A DNA stretch of 49,023 nucleotides from MGIIb-P sp963934015 (GCA_963934015.1 CAWVWT010000012.1:1-49023); one strand, 5' to 3'. Positions 7,958-15,809 are shown, counted from the first letter of the stretch. Notes: generated by a model from the sequence alone, not told the origin. Program-made: numbers and translations.

Positions 7958-9574
7958 ATGGACTGGGGCGAAGATCCAGAGAATTTCCCAGTCACCAAGG
8001 GATACAAACGAATACGCCGAATTAATCGTGCACTCATGGAAACTTGGTTCCGAGAAATTTCTCTTGTCGACATAGACACCCTGCCCGATGAAGGTGGGAT
8101 TCTGTTCACCACATGGCATCCAGGTGGAATGATTGATCCGATGTTGATGATGGCTGCACTACCTGGCAGCCTCACATTTGCGGCCAAACACACACTATTC
8201 AAGACACCAATTCTTGGACGGATTATCCGAACAGCAGGTGCAAAACCAGTACACAGAGTACAAGATACTACTTCCACGGACAACGTGGGCAACCAACGTT
8301 CAGCCAAGAATTCTAATCTCATCGAAAGTTTGGGGGATGCAGTTGCGACAGGCGGTCGTGTTGCCATTTTCCCCGAGGGCGTCACACACCTAGAATCTCA
8401 TCCGGTCCGCCTTCGAACCGGTGCAGCACGCATTCTTCTACATGCCATCAAGAAAGCCCGCGAAGAAGGCAAGCCACAACCACATGTCGTCCCCCTGGGG
8501 TTGCATTATAGTGATCAGCATCGATTCCGAGAACGCGTTAGTCTTCAGGTCAATCAACCGTTACCAATTCCTTCGTTACCGGGCGAAGTGGGTGCACCAC
8601 AACCGACCGTAGAAGAGATTGAAGAATTTGGTGAACAAGCGCACGACAGAGCTTGGTGTGGGGTAATTACTGAACTATTGAAAATGGAAATGAATCGCTG
8701 TAATCAGGCACAGGAGTCATGGGAAGATCGCGAATTAGTATGGCGTGCACGAAGAATGATTCATGTCCATCGCGCCTCTGCAAATAAGGCGCCAAAGGGT
8801 CCCTTGCCTTACGACCAAGCGCTGTTGGGTTCACGAAGAGTGAGGGCCGCGTGGCAATATCAATCGGTGCATGATACTGAGAAAACTCAACAGATCGAGT
8901 CCAAGTTTAGGGAACATCACGAAGACATGAACAAGTTGGGTTTCCGATCATGGGAGATTACCAATCGCGAAGAACGTATATCCAAACTCGCTCTTTTCAA
9001 GAATACAGTATACTGGATATGGTCTATTTCATGGATGCTCGGGGTCGTCTCATGGGGGGCGGTAATCGGGTCAATTCCACCCTATATGTTCACACGGCTG
9101 GTTACCAATAAACTTGGGAAGAATGAATCGAATAAGTCAATTATGGGGACAATGAAATTATTTCTCTCAGTCCTGATTTATCCAATCTGGTGGACTCTCA
9201 TATCTCTACCCATTGGGTGGTTTATATCATCTCCAAATTCATCACTTCAAGATGTCGATATTCCAAGTATTATCATACCATTACTCGCGGATATCCCTTG
9301 GCCATTGATGTCACTTATCGTGCTGTTTTGGTGGCCACTTTCCGCTCGATTACATCTCAAATTGTACGCTCGAGCTAGCCGTTCATGGCGTGCACTCCGC
9401 CTCGGGTTCAAACTTCGGAGCGGCGATGTAGATTGGGAATCGTTGTTGAAAACACACGCATCATTGGCCCAAGAACTAGCCACCGTTGGTGCAGGGTTGG
9501 TTCTACCTGGGGACCCCGATTGGATTGATCCAGAACCAGGTGTTGATGATTGGCAAGCCGTTCAAATTCGCTGA
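7958..9574 (+). CDS. PlsC-like lysophospholipid/glycerophosphate acyltransferase with C-terminal membrane helices
   Basis: A 538-residue protein whose first 250 residues form an LPLAT/PlsC-type acyltransferase domain. The catalytic motif is TWHPGGMIDP (His54...Asp60, the H-x5-D variant seen in one branch of the superfamily), followed by the substrate-binding block FPEGVTH (138-144) and RLRTGAARI. Such enzymes transfer an acyl chain to a glycerophosphate backbone. Residues about 350-480 contain three hydrophobic segments that should anchor it in the membrane. The last 20 residues form an acidic, Trp- and Pro-containing tail (DPDWIDPEPGVDDW) that recurs as an orphan fragment at 10280-10387. The ATG at 7958 is preceded by GGAGGGA and preferred over an ATG at 7925. 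A paralog lies at 22460-23998. Acyltransferases of this kind are unexpected for purely ether-lipid archaea. Confidence 0.85.
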   Translation: MDWGEDPENFPVTKGYKRIRRINRALMETWFREISLVDIDTLPDEGGILFTTWHPGGMIDPMLMMAALPGSLTFAAKHTLFKTPILGRIIRTAGAKPVHRVQDTTSTDNVGNQRSAKNSNLIESLGDAVATGGRVAIFPEGVTHLESHPVRLRTGAARILLHAIKKAREEGKPQPHVVPLGLHYSDQHRFRERVSLQVNQPLPIPSLPGEVGAPQPTVEEIEEFGEQAHDRAWCGVITELLKMEMNRCNQAQESWEDRELVWRARRMIHVHRASANKAPKGPLPYDQALLGSRRVRAAWQYQSVHDTEKTQQIESKFREHHEDMNKLGFRSWEITNREERISKLALFKNTVYWIWSISWMLGVVSWGAVIGSIPPYMFTRLVTNKLGKNESNKSIMGTMKLFLSVLIYPIWWTLISLPIGWFISSPNSSLQDVDIPSIIIPLLADIPWPLMSLIVLFWWPLSARLHLKLYARASRSWRALRLGFKLRSGDVDWESLLKTHASLAQELATVGAGLVLPGDPDWIDPEPGVDDWQAVQIR

Positions 9575-9580
9575 AGGCTA

Positions 9581-10234
9581 CTACATACCAGCACTATATG
9601 TCATTATCACCAAAAAACAACCTGCGATGAAAATGAGGGGGACGGCCACAAACGCAGTCATCGCTCCAATTCCAATTCCAGATTTCCCATTGATTGTAGC
9701 ACTGCCCCCAATGATTGATGGGAGCGCAAAAAACAGAAATCCACAACACGTCTCATCACGAAAATCGAACACCACCCACACCATTCCGAACACAAAATAC
9801 GATGCAATCGTCCCAAAGAAACCTATTGACCAATTAATCCAAGTGAAACCGGATTTTTTGACTGCAACAAGTTGCCCATCAGGCCCCGTAACGAAATCAT
9901 ACGCATCTGTAGTGGGTGAATGGGGAGTACTTTCCATTGGTACTTCGGCAACAAGACCTGACAAATTGGATTTGCTTTCTTCTTCTTGGGCCGTGACCAC
10001 AGATTTTGCATTACATTGAGGACAGGTAATATTTCCAGAATAATCACAAGGCACTCTGAGCGTTGTTGGACAAGCAGAACATTCGATTTCGTATTTCTCA
10101 ACTGATACAATCGAGAAACCTTCATCCTCTTTGAGCCGTGCAATCAATTCTGCCTTCTTGCCCGAAACAGGCAACCCTTTCTCTTTCAATCGCTCCTTGA
10201 GTTGAACAACGGTTAGAGAATACAATTCACTCAT
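9581..10234 (-). CDS. SAP-domain and zinc-ribbon membrane protein
   Basis: A 217-residue protein with three recognisable parts. Residues about 5-40 (LTVVQLKERLKEKGLPVSGK and on) match the SAP motif, a helix-extended loop-helix that typically binds DNA or RNA. Residues about 50-78 hold two cysteine pairs (C-S-A-C and C-P-Q-C) that could bind one zinc. From about residue 125 to the end there are three hydrophobic stretches, so the protein should sit in the membrane with its nucleic-acid-binding part on one side. The gene converges with the acyltransferase gene, leaving 6 bases between the stops. The function is not known; membrane tethering of nucleic acid is inference from the domain order. 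Confidence 0.75.
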   Translation of the reverse strand: MSELYSLTVVQLKERLKEKGLPVSGKKAELIARLKEDEGFSIVSVEKYEIECSACPTTLRVPCDYSGNITCPQCNAKSVVTAQEEESKSNLSGLVAEVPMESTPHSPTTDAYDFVTGPDGQLVAVKKSGFTWINWSIGFFGTIASYFVFGMVWVVFDFRDETCCGFLFFALPSIIGGSATINGKSGIGIGAMTAFVAVPLIFIAGCFLVIMTYSAGM

Positions 10235-10279
10235 GGTAATTCACCCACCACCTGTACATCAATAAATAAATTCCCTGCG

Positions 10280-10387
10280 ATGGGTGACTTGGCGCTAATT
10301 GGTGAAGGCCCGGTCCCGCCTGAAAATCCCGATTGGGATGCCCCTAAACCCGGCATAGACGATTACCAAGTAGTCCGTGTACGCTGA
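10280..10387 (+). pseudogene. Orphan C-terminal tail of a PlsC-like acyltransferase (gene remnant or small peptide)
   Basis: A 35-codon open frame from an ATG at 10280 to a TGA at 10385-10387. Its last 20 codons encode NPDWDAPKPGIDDYQVVRVR. The C-terminus of the acyltransferase ending at 9574 is DPDWIDPEPGVDDWQAVQIR. By eye 11 of these 20 positions are identical and most others are conservative. The preceding LALIGEGPVPP also lines up with LATVGAGLVLP. Homology stops just before the ATG, and no acyltransferase domain is found upstream, where the SAP gene now lies. The simplest reading is a tandem duplicate of the acyltransferase gene that lost everything but its tail. A free small peptide cannot be excluded. 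Confidence 0.6.
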
Positions 10388-10392
10388 ACCGT

Positions 10393-12066
10393 TCAAACAT
10401 CCACAAAGTCGTCAGCACCGCTTCTTGTAGCGAATGCCTTCATTGCCGCAATGTAATCGCCTGAAGAACCATCTTCAGCAAGAATTTCACTGGCCTCAAA
10501 AAGGGTTTTCAGTGCAGGCACCCAGTCACCACCCTTGTCTCGTGCATCCGAATCGAAGTGCCAACCTTCCGATTCCGCTCGGTCATGAACATTGATCCAA
10601 GCCCAACCGATAGCTTCCTGGGCGGGGGTCTTGCCTTTCTTGGCCATTGTAATTGTGCTGCCCACACCATCAATGCGCGCCTTACGAATCAGGGAATCAG
10701 CATGTCCACATAGGCCACCTAAATCTCCTTCTTTCCAAGGGAACCTCGAAATCATCAGATGCTCAGCCCGTTCGGATTCCATCTTCTTGAGAAATGCGCC
10801 AAAACCCTGTTTCCGCTTGGACTGTTTCTCTACAATTTCATCCGCCTCTTCACCAGTGATACCATAAATTTCTTCGAGTATGAGATTACCCCACTGTGGC
10901 CACAAAGCGACGAGGTTTGCGTGACAAGAAGTATCTTCAATACGCAATACAGTATCCTCAAGTTCTTCGAATGAACCATCGCTTCGAATCTGTAACCCCC
11001 CCTCTTCTAACGCTTCAGAAAAGATGAGTTCTAGAGCGACCTTTTCCGGCGCAGAGCCATTAATGGCCCCTATCATTGATTCCCTATCGTCCATTGACCA
11101 CCATTTTTCACCAATGATACACCCTTCATCGATATTGAGACACAGGGCCTTGCGTAACGTTTGGAAGAGTCGAGAATCAGTGAGTGAGAGGTTGAGCCAC
11201 GCGTCGATGACCTCATCTATTTTTTCTTGAGCGGCGGTTGGCAATTCTTTGTTATCCGGCCAACCTTCTGGGCGCCAATCCCAATTCACCGTTGCAAAAT
11301 CAGCCAATCGTGGTGGCAACATTCGCATAGCGACTGACCGTACAAACGACTCTTTGTCGCTAATACCGGCCAAATCAGCTTCATCGAGAACAACACGAGT
11401 CTCCCCAACCAAGAAGTGAACGCCATTCTTTTGTTCAGGTTGTGCGGAAGATGAACAGTGAACACCATCTTTCTGTGAGAATTTAATTGGGGCATCTGCG
11501 AGTCCACCATTTACCCATCCTTCAGGTGGGACTGGTTCATTACCCGTGCATATAATTCCGTCGTCCATCGAGAAAAACCACCACCCCGAACGTGCATGAT
11601 CTTCCCAAGTTAGCAGGCGTTGACGAGGGTGAACGTGATTTTGGAATGAGACTAGTTGTGTTGGCTTCCCAACACCTCGGCGTACAAATGATGCAGTGCC
11701 AAAAACGGGGTGGTCGAAAACAGCGACCATACTTCGCTCGTCATCATGTGCTGCATGTAGTGAACCCGCAAGTGCACGTGCTACCGAGTCGCCACGCCGT
11801 CTCATCATGCGCTTACCCAGCCATTTGCGATCATTCTTCTTCACAATCACTTTTGCACATTCTCTCAGCGAGCGCTGTACAGGGTCTTTGCGTGTTCGCT
11901 TCAGAGTATATGCAACGGTTGGCATTAGTGCATGGGGATCCTCTAGCAAATCGGCTAAATTTTTCTCAAGACGTTTGAGTACACCTTCGGAAGCGCGTTT
12001 TGTTCCTCTGGCACGCATCCGCTGCTTCTTCTGACCGGGAAATTCCACTTTACTTGGTCCCGCCAT
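10393..12066 (-). CDS. Large protein of unknown function
   Basis: A 557-residue protein that I do not recognise. It begins with a very basic segment (residues about 10-35, many Lys and Arg) and stays basic to about 95, which suggests contact with nucleic acid or the ribosome. The middle, about 95-250, is rich in aromatic residues and short beta-like segments; the rest is mostly helical and acidic. There is no signal peptide or membrane helix and no Walker, zinc or SAM motif that I can see. The C-terminal 60 residues contain a regular amphipathic helix. It lies 55 bases downstream of the diphthine synthase gene on the same strand and may share its transcript. An association with translation is inference from the neighbour and the basic N-terminus. 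Confidence 0.7.
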   Translation of the reverse strand: MAGPSKVEFPGQKKQRMRARGTKRASEGVLKRLEKNLADLLEDPHALMPTVAYTLKRTRKDPVQRSLRECAKVIVKKNDRKWLGKRMMRRRGDSVARALAGSLHAAHDDERSMVAVFDHPVFGTASFVRRGVGKPTQLVSFQNHVHPRQRLLTWEDHARSGWWFFSMDDGIICTGNEPVPPEGWVNGGLADAPIKFSQKDGVHCSSSAQPEQKNGVHFLVGETRVVLDEADLAGISDKESFVRSVAMRMLPPRLADFATVNWDWRPEGWPDNKELPTAAQEKIDEVIDAWLNLSLTDSRLFQTLRKALCLNIDEGCIIGEKWWSMDDRESMIGAINGSAPEKVALELIFSEALEEGGLQIRSDGSFEELEDTVLRIEDTSCHANLVALWPQWGNLILEEIYGITGEEADEIVEKQSKRKQGFGAFLKKMESERAEHLMISRFPWKEGDLGGLCGHADSLIRKARIDGVGSTITMAKKGKTPAQEAIGWAWINVHDRAESEGWHFDSDARDKGGDWVPALKTLFEASEILAEDGSSGDYIAAMKAFATRSGADDFVDV

Positions 12067-12121
12067 ACTGCATCCCTTCTATCCGAACTATATCTGTGGC
12101 TTGACGCCTCCGGCTAACAAT

Positions 12122-12892
12122 TCACCACCTTGCGAGCGCTGCCGCCTCTACATCATGCAACCTCGCGGGCATGAGGAGACAATGGATGCGCCCCCCTTTA
12201 ACCTCTGAGATTTCACTGGGCGTACCTACAGATACGCGAGCATCACCAGTACCCATATCAGAGCAAAGCACAACCGTCCAATCATCAACATTAACATCCA
12301 ATTTATCTGCCATTTTTTGCAGCACCTCAATGGCTATTTTGGGCATCATAGGTTGTTGTTCACCTTCTCCCATTCCACTTGGATCCAAGTCGAGTAGGGC
12401 AAGAGTGTGTAAATCTCGCTCACGGTTTGCTAGAATAATTTCCAAAGGAGACGTTGGTAAATAGTCACCATAAGGGTATGCGAAGGTGCATTGGCGACCG
12501 AATCGATAAGATTGTAATCCAACAGCTCCAGTGACAATTGTTGTAATTGAAATTCCATGTTGAACATGACAAGGTATGCCTAACTCATCACAGCGAAGTT
12601 GCAGATCAACATGTGTTGTTGCCTGTAGAGGATCACCGACAACGAGCAGTGCAACTTTCGACGATTGCGCCAATGATAGCAAATCATTTGGCTCTTCAAC
12701 AGCAGACCGCATCCGCATTTCCCAGGACCCAATAATCGCTTCCATACTCATCAATTCTTCCGGCGGCAATAGTGCAGTATATCCTTCCAGAAATCTATGA
12801 TCAGCACTGCGTGCCGCATCCAATGCTGCAATAGTCATTTGCTGAAGGTCACCGGGACCCAATCCAATCAACCAGAGGCCGTTTTTCTCCAT
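12122..12892 (-). CDS. dphB: Diphthine synthase (diphthamide biosynthesis methyltransferase)
   Basis: A 256-residue enzyme of the tetrapyrrole-methylase fold. DphB uses S-adenosylmethionine to methylate the modified histidine of elongation factor 2, a step of diphthamide synthesis found in archaea and eukaryotes. The N-terminal LWLIGLGPGDLQQMTIAALDA is the family first strand and GxGPG loop. It is followed by FLEGYTALL (the E-x-Y-T-S/A-L signature specific to diphthine synthases), VVGDPLQATTHVDL and HGISITTIVTGAVGLQSYRFG, all characteristic of DphB rather than cobalamin-pathway relatives. Length is typical. The gene is divergent from trm5 with 54 bases between the starts and lies upstream of the unknown 557-residue protein gene. 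Confidence 0.93.
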   Translation of the reverse strand: MEKNGLWLIGLGPGDLQQMTIAALDAARSADHRFLEGYTALLPPEELMSMEAIIGSWEMRMRSAVEEPNDLLSLAQSSKVALLVVGDPLQATTHVDLQLRCDELGIPCHVQHGISITTIVTGAVGLQSYRFGRQCTFAYPYGDYLPTSPLEIILANRERDLHTLALLDLDPSGMGEGEQQPMMPKIAIEVLQKMADKLDVNVDDWTVVLCSDMGTGDARVSVGTPSEISEVKGGRIHCLLMPARLHDVEAAALARW

Positions 12893-12946
12893 CGACTCCC
12901 TCCGTCACTGTCAAGCGGGGCGAGCCCGTCGACCTCATCGAGCATC

Positions 12947-13993
12947 ATGCTTCATTTGAGCGTACCGAGCCAAGAGACGCAGCATGTGCTGCAGAGACTC
13001 AAGGCCGAATCGGCTTTACCAGAGGGTGCCCGTGTACGTACGGACCCATCAGATCCAAATCGCCGCCTCATCCCATTTACAGAATCTATTTCGAAAGAAA
13101 CCGTAGCACAGTACCCAGTTTTGGAAATTGAAACTGGTGCGCCCCCAGCACGAAATTATCGAGATCATTTGCCTAATTTTCTCCCAGCCGATATAATCGA
13201 ATCAACAGAATGGCCCACCCGCCATGAGTTCGTCGGCGATTTAATTCTCATGAAACTTGATGAGAATCAGCGTGAATTTGGCGAATCAATTGGTAAAGCG
13301 CTACTCCGCCAACACGCACGAACACGTGCAATATTCGAAGATAGGGGCGTAACGGGGACATATCGTGTCCGAGATCTCAAATTGTTGGCTGTGAGAGAAG
13401 GTCACGAGGAAACCACTCGAACTAGAATTGTAGAGGGCGGGCATCATTTGTGGACCGATCCATCAACTGTATACTACTCTTCTCGCCTTTCACACGAACG
13501 TGAAGGAACACTCAATTGCGCCGTGAATCTCCGTCAAGAATTGGGCCGCCCACTGTCAATATGTGATCCGTATGCAGGTGTTGGTCCGTCGTTACGACCA
13601 TTGATTGCAGAACCCGAATTGGTTGGCGAGTTGTTTGCAGGTGACTTGAATCCAGCAGCGGTAGAATTCCTTCATGAAAATATCATTCACCCAGCAGCAA
13701 CCATTGAATGCATAGATGCGCTTACTTTGAAAAATATCTCGGAAATGCGCGAAAAATACGATTTATTACTAATCAATATACCACACCACAGCCTCCAACA
13801 TCTACCAAATGTACTACCTCTGTTGAGAACCAACGGCATCGCCCGCGGGTGGGCCATCATTGAGGATTCAGATTTTGAAAACTCGATGATTCAACTTCAC
13901 AACATGTTCGGAGAAGAAGTGAACCTTGAGGTCCGCCGTTCCTATTCAGCCACGGCAAACCTCTGTCGATTTGAGGCGCGAAAAACGCTCTAA
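12947..13993 (+). CDS. trm5: tRNA (guanine37-N1)-methyltransferase, Trm5/TYW2 family
   Basis: A 348-residue class I SAM-dependent methyltransferase. Trm5 places the m1G37 base next to the anticodon and keeps the reading frame. The SAM motif is visible as ICDPYAGVGPSLRPLI, followed by the acidic strand end FAGDLNPAAVEFLHENI. These two are the Trm5/Tyw2 signatures (D-x-F-A-G-V-G-P and D-x-N-P-x-A). The catalytic N-P-P-like motif is represented by LLINIPHHSLQHLP. The middle region with YRVRDLKLLAVREG corresponds to the domain preceding the catalytic fold. I start it at the ATG at 12947; the longer open frame upstream would run into the divergent dphB promoter. Trm5 versus the wyosine enzyme Taw2 cannot be firmly separated by eye; Trm5 is more likely as it is essential. 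Confidence 0.85.
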   Translation: MLHLSVPSQETQHVLQRLKAESALPEGARVRTDPSDPNRRLIPFTESISKETVAQYPVLEIETGAPPARNYRDHLPNFLPADIIESTEWPTRHEFVGDLILMKLDENQREFGESIGKALLRQHARTRAIFEDRGVTGTYRVRDLKLLAVREGHEETTRTRIVEGGHHLWTDPSTVYYSSRLSHEREGTLNCAVNLRQELGRPLSICDPYAGVGPSLRPLIAEPELVGELFAGDLNPAAVEFLHENIIHPAATIECIDALTLKNISEMREKYDLLLINIPHHSLQHLPNVLPLLRTNGIARGWAIIEDSDFENSMIQLHNMFGEEVNLEVRRSYSATANLCRFEARKTL

Positions 13994-14005
13994 TCGAACT
14001 CAGAT

Positions 14006-14081
14006 TGGCGCCCCCGACGGAATTCGAATCCGTGTCCCTGGCTCGACAAGCCAGGATGATAGGCCACTACACTACAGGGGC
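14006..14081 (-). tRNA. tRNA-Asp (anticodon GTC)
   Basis: Reading the minus strand from 14081, a full cloverleaf can be drawn. The acceptor stem is GCCCCTG with CGGGGGC (one T-G pair), the anticodon stem is CTGGC/GCCAG around loop TTGTCGA (anticodon GTC, aspartate), and the T arm contains GGATTCGAATTCC. The discriminator is G at 14009 and CCA is encoded at 14008-14006. No intron is seen. Its 3' end faces the end of trm5. A TATA-like box at 14106-14115 sits 25-34 bases upstream of the mature 5' end. Confidence 0.95.
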
Positions 14082-14105
14082 TGAACGGACAAGCGACAAC
14101 GGACC

Positions 14106-14115
14106 TATATTTAAT
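14106..14115. promoter_or_regulatory. TATA-like element shared by tRNA-Asp and the downstream gene
   Basis: The sequence TATATTTAAT reads as ATTAAATATA on the other strand, so it can act as an archaeal TATA box either way. It lies 25-34 bases upstream of the tRNA-Asp 5' end on the minus strand, the standard distance. On the plus strand it lies 31 bases before the ATG at 14146, which would give a nearly leaderless mRNA. The surrounding sequence is clearly less AT-rich. Seen in sequence; its function is inference. Confidence 0.55.
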
Positions 14116-14145
14116 CGGTACTCGTTCCGCCGTTTGGGTGCGAAC

Positions 14146-15174
14146 ATGGCTAACGAGGTTGCTGACGATGATGACGGCACAGATGAGATGCTGGCAAAGG
14201 TGACCGGTGGCCCCCCCTCAAGCCCACCCAGTGGTCCACCCAGCGGCCCACCTAGCGGCCCACCCAGTGGTCCACCTGGCCGGGGCACAGGAAGCCGAGC
14301 AATGTTCGGCAGCGGAACATCAGCTTCTTCGGGCCCACCAACAGCACCCCCCTCTGCTCCATCAGGTGCACAATCGATGCACACCGGGTCCAGTGTTGTA
14401 ATTGAAGCCAGCCAAGAAAAAATCGAAGTCGCCAAGCGAACAGTCGATGGCGACGAGAAGGTAGAATTGGAGCAATTGCGCCAAGAGAACGAAAATCTCA
14501 AACAAGGAATGGCGGCTGCGGGCGAAGTAATCCAAGAGGTGGAAAATCCACCGATGCCACCAATTGTCGGCGAAGGATTTGTTGTGCCGGGGGAAACTGT
14601 TGGTATGTTCGCAACACTTGGACGACAATTGCACAAAGAGCGCTTACTCCATGGCACCACTGGTTCATTCAGTATTCTTTCAAACCAATCACCAGGGTTA
14701 GTTCACATCACTCGACAGGGTGCTGCTTTGGGTTTGATGAACGAATCAGATCTCATCACAGGCCGCTTGGGGGATGCTGCACCAAATCGTGCAAATGAAG
14801 ATTGGCAAATTCATAGTGTTGCTTTGGCCATTGCTAGTCTAGAGCACGAAGGTCGAGGTGCGTGCGTCCATGTCGCCGCACCTTACACGACAACATTGAG
14901 TTTGGAGAAAGATCGCTATGCATTGGTTCCAACGGATTTTGAAGGGCGTTCAAAGTATGGCCGTGCAACAATCGTCGATGTCCAATATGATGACATGGAA
15001 GGATACCTTGTTGAAATCACAGAAGCCCTCAAACAAACTGGGAACAAATTATTCGTTGCACGTGGCCACGGAGTCTATGCTTTAGGTGCTGATTTGTTAG
15101 AAGCATGGGGCAATGCCGCCGCCTTTGAGCACAGCATGAGAATCCTCTATCTTAGTGAATTGGCGGACCTCTGA
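14146..15174 (+). CDS. Class II aldolase/adducin-fold protein with N-terminal SGPP repeat
   Basis: A 342-residue protein. Residues about 1-90 are low-complexity and rich in Gly, Pro and Ser, with four exact SGPP repeats at residues 29-44. Residues about 90-135 look like a short coiled coil (VELEQLRQENENLKQG). The last 190 residues resemble a class II aldolase/adducin domain: GTTGSFSIL (for G-T-S-G-N-x-S), LVHITRQGAAL (for I-T-P-S-G), ACVHVAAPYTTTLSL (for V-V-H-T-H) and ARGHGVYALGADLLEAWGNAAAFEHSMRIL. The family uses several histidines to hold a divalent metal. Here the second His of H-x-H is Ala, so the metal site may be incomplete. The start is the ATG at 14146; earlier frame overlaps the tRNA. 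A structural or regulatory, adducin-like role is possible, but the function is unknown. Confidence 0.72.
   Translation: MANEVADDDDGTDEMLAKVTGGPPSSPPSGPPSGPPSGPPSGPPGRGTGSRAMFGSGTSASSGPPTAPPSAPSGAQSMHTGSSVVIEASQEKIEVAKRTVDGDEKVELEQLRQENENLKQGMAAAGEVIQEVENPPMPPIVGEGFVVPGETVGMFATLGRQLHKERLLHGTTGSFSILSNQSPGLVHITRQGAALGLMNESDLITGRLGDAAPNRANEDWQIHSVALAIASLEHEGRGACVHVAAPYTTTLSLEKDRYALVPTDFEGRSKYGRATIVDVQYDDMEGYLVEITEALKQTGNKLFVARGHGVYALGADLLEAWGNAAAFEHSMRILYLSELADL
14230..14277 (+). repeat. Tandem 12-base repeat coding for SGPP (four copies)
   Basis: Four in-frame 12-base units, each encoding Ser-Gly-Pro-Pro. The copies start at 14230, 14242, 14254 and 14266 and differ only at third codon positions (AGT/AGC, GGT/GGC, CCC/CCT). 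The first and last copies are nearly identical, consistent with slippage or unequal exchange. They lie in the disordered N-terminal part of the aldolase-like protein, so copy number may vary between strains. Confidence 0.85.
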
Positions 15175-15215
15175 GTTCCGCCACCTTGATTGAGCGTCAA
15201 CCTCGCCGCTGGCCA

Positions 15216-15809
15216 ATGAGTGACACACCCTTGGTCATCGATGTCGTCGATAACGGGGGCCAGTGGACACACAGAGAATGGCGAATGTTGCGATACCTTG
15301 GTGTTGATACCCAAATAATTGCTAATCGGACCCCAATCTCAGAACTCCGGGACTTAGACGGCCTGATTCTATCAGGGGGTGCTGCCCGTGTCGGCCTTAC
15401 AGGCGAACTCGGTAATTGCGGAGCCTATCTTGGGTTGGATCTACCGATATTGGGTATTTGTGCGGGACATCAGTTCATGGCAGAATTCTACGGGGGTGGC
15501 GCTTCGGAAGCATCCGCTCCAGAATTCGGAGCAGCCAATATCACTCTCGTCAATGGTGGCGGTAAAATTTTTGTAGATACACCAGAATCTCAAATCGTTT
15601 GGGAATCCCACAATGATGAAGTTAGTGATTTGCCTGAGGGTTTTTTTATCACAGCGAGCAGCAAGTCGTGCAAAGTTCAAGGAATGGAGAACGAATCAGG
15701 TGATCGATTTGGTCTTCAATTTCATCCTGAAGTAAATGATTCTGAATACGGTCAGAACATGTTCCAAAACTTCATCAAGATATGCCGAGAATCTCGTGAT
15801 TCACAGTGA
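15216..15809 (+). CDS. guaAA: GMP synthase, glutamine amidotransferase subunit (GuaAa)
   Basis: A 197-residue class I glutamine amidotransferase. In many archaea GMP synthase is split: this subunit hydrolyses glutamine and passes ammonia to a separate ATP-pyrophosphatase subunit that converts XMP to GMP. The catalytic triad is complete: Cys82 in ILGICAGHQ, His170 and Glu172 in LQFHPEVNDSEYG. LILSGGAARVG is the oxyanion-region signature and DNGGQWTHR near the N-terminus is typical of GuaA. I start at the ATG at 15216; the upstream TTG at 15186 would add ten poorly conserved residues. No gene for the partner subunit is in the window. Confidence 0.92.
   Translation: MSDTPLVIDVVDNGGQWTHREWRMLRYLGVDTQIIANRTPISELRDLDGLILSGGAARVGLTGELGNCGAYLGLDLPILGICAGHQFMAEFYGGGASEASAPEFGAANITLVNGGGKIFVDTPESQIVWESHNDEVSDLPEGFFITASSKSCKVQGMENESGDRFGLQFHPEVNDSEYGQNMFQNFIKICRESRDSQ

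Noticed and set aside
7900..7960. GGGGATTGAACC near 7918-7930 looks like the T-arm of a minus-strand tRNA
   Set aside because: The T stem does not pair well, no anticodon arm or acceptor stem can be found, and the rest would lie inside the acyltransferase gene.
14230..14277. Short tandem repeats as a possible CRISPR or minisatellite
   Set aside because: Units are 12 bases, without spacers, in frame and coding for SGPP; no CRISPR array is present anywhere in the window.
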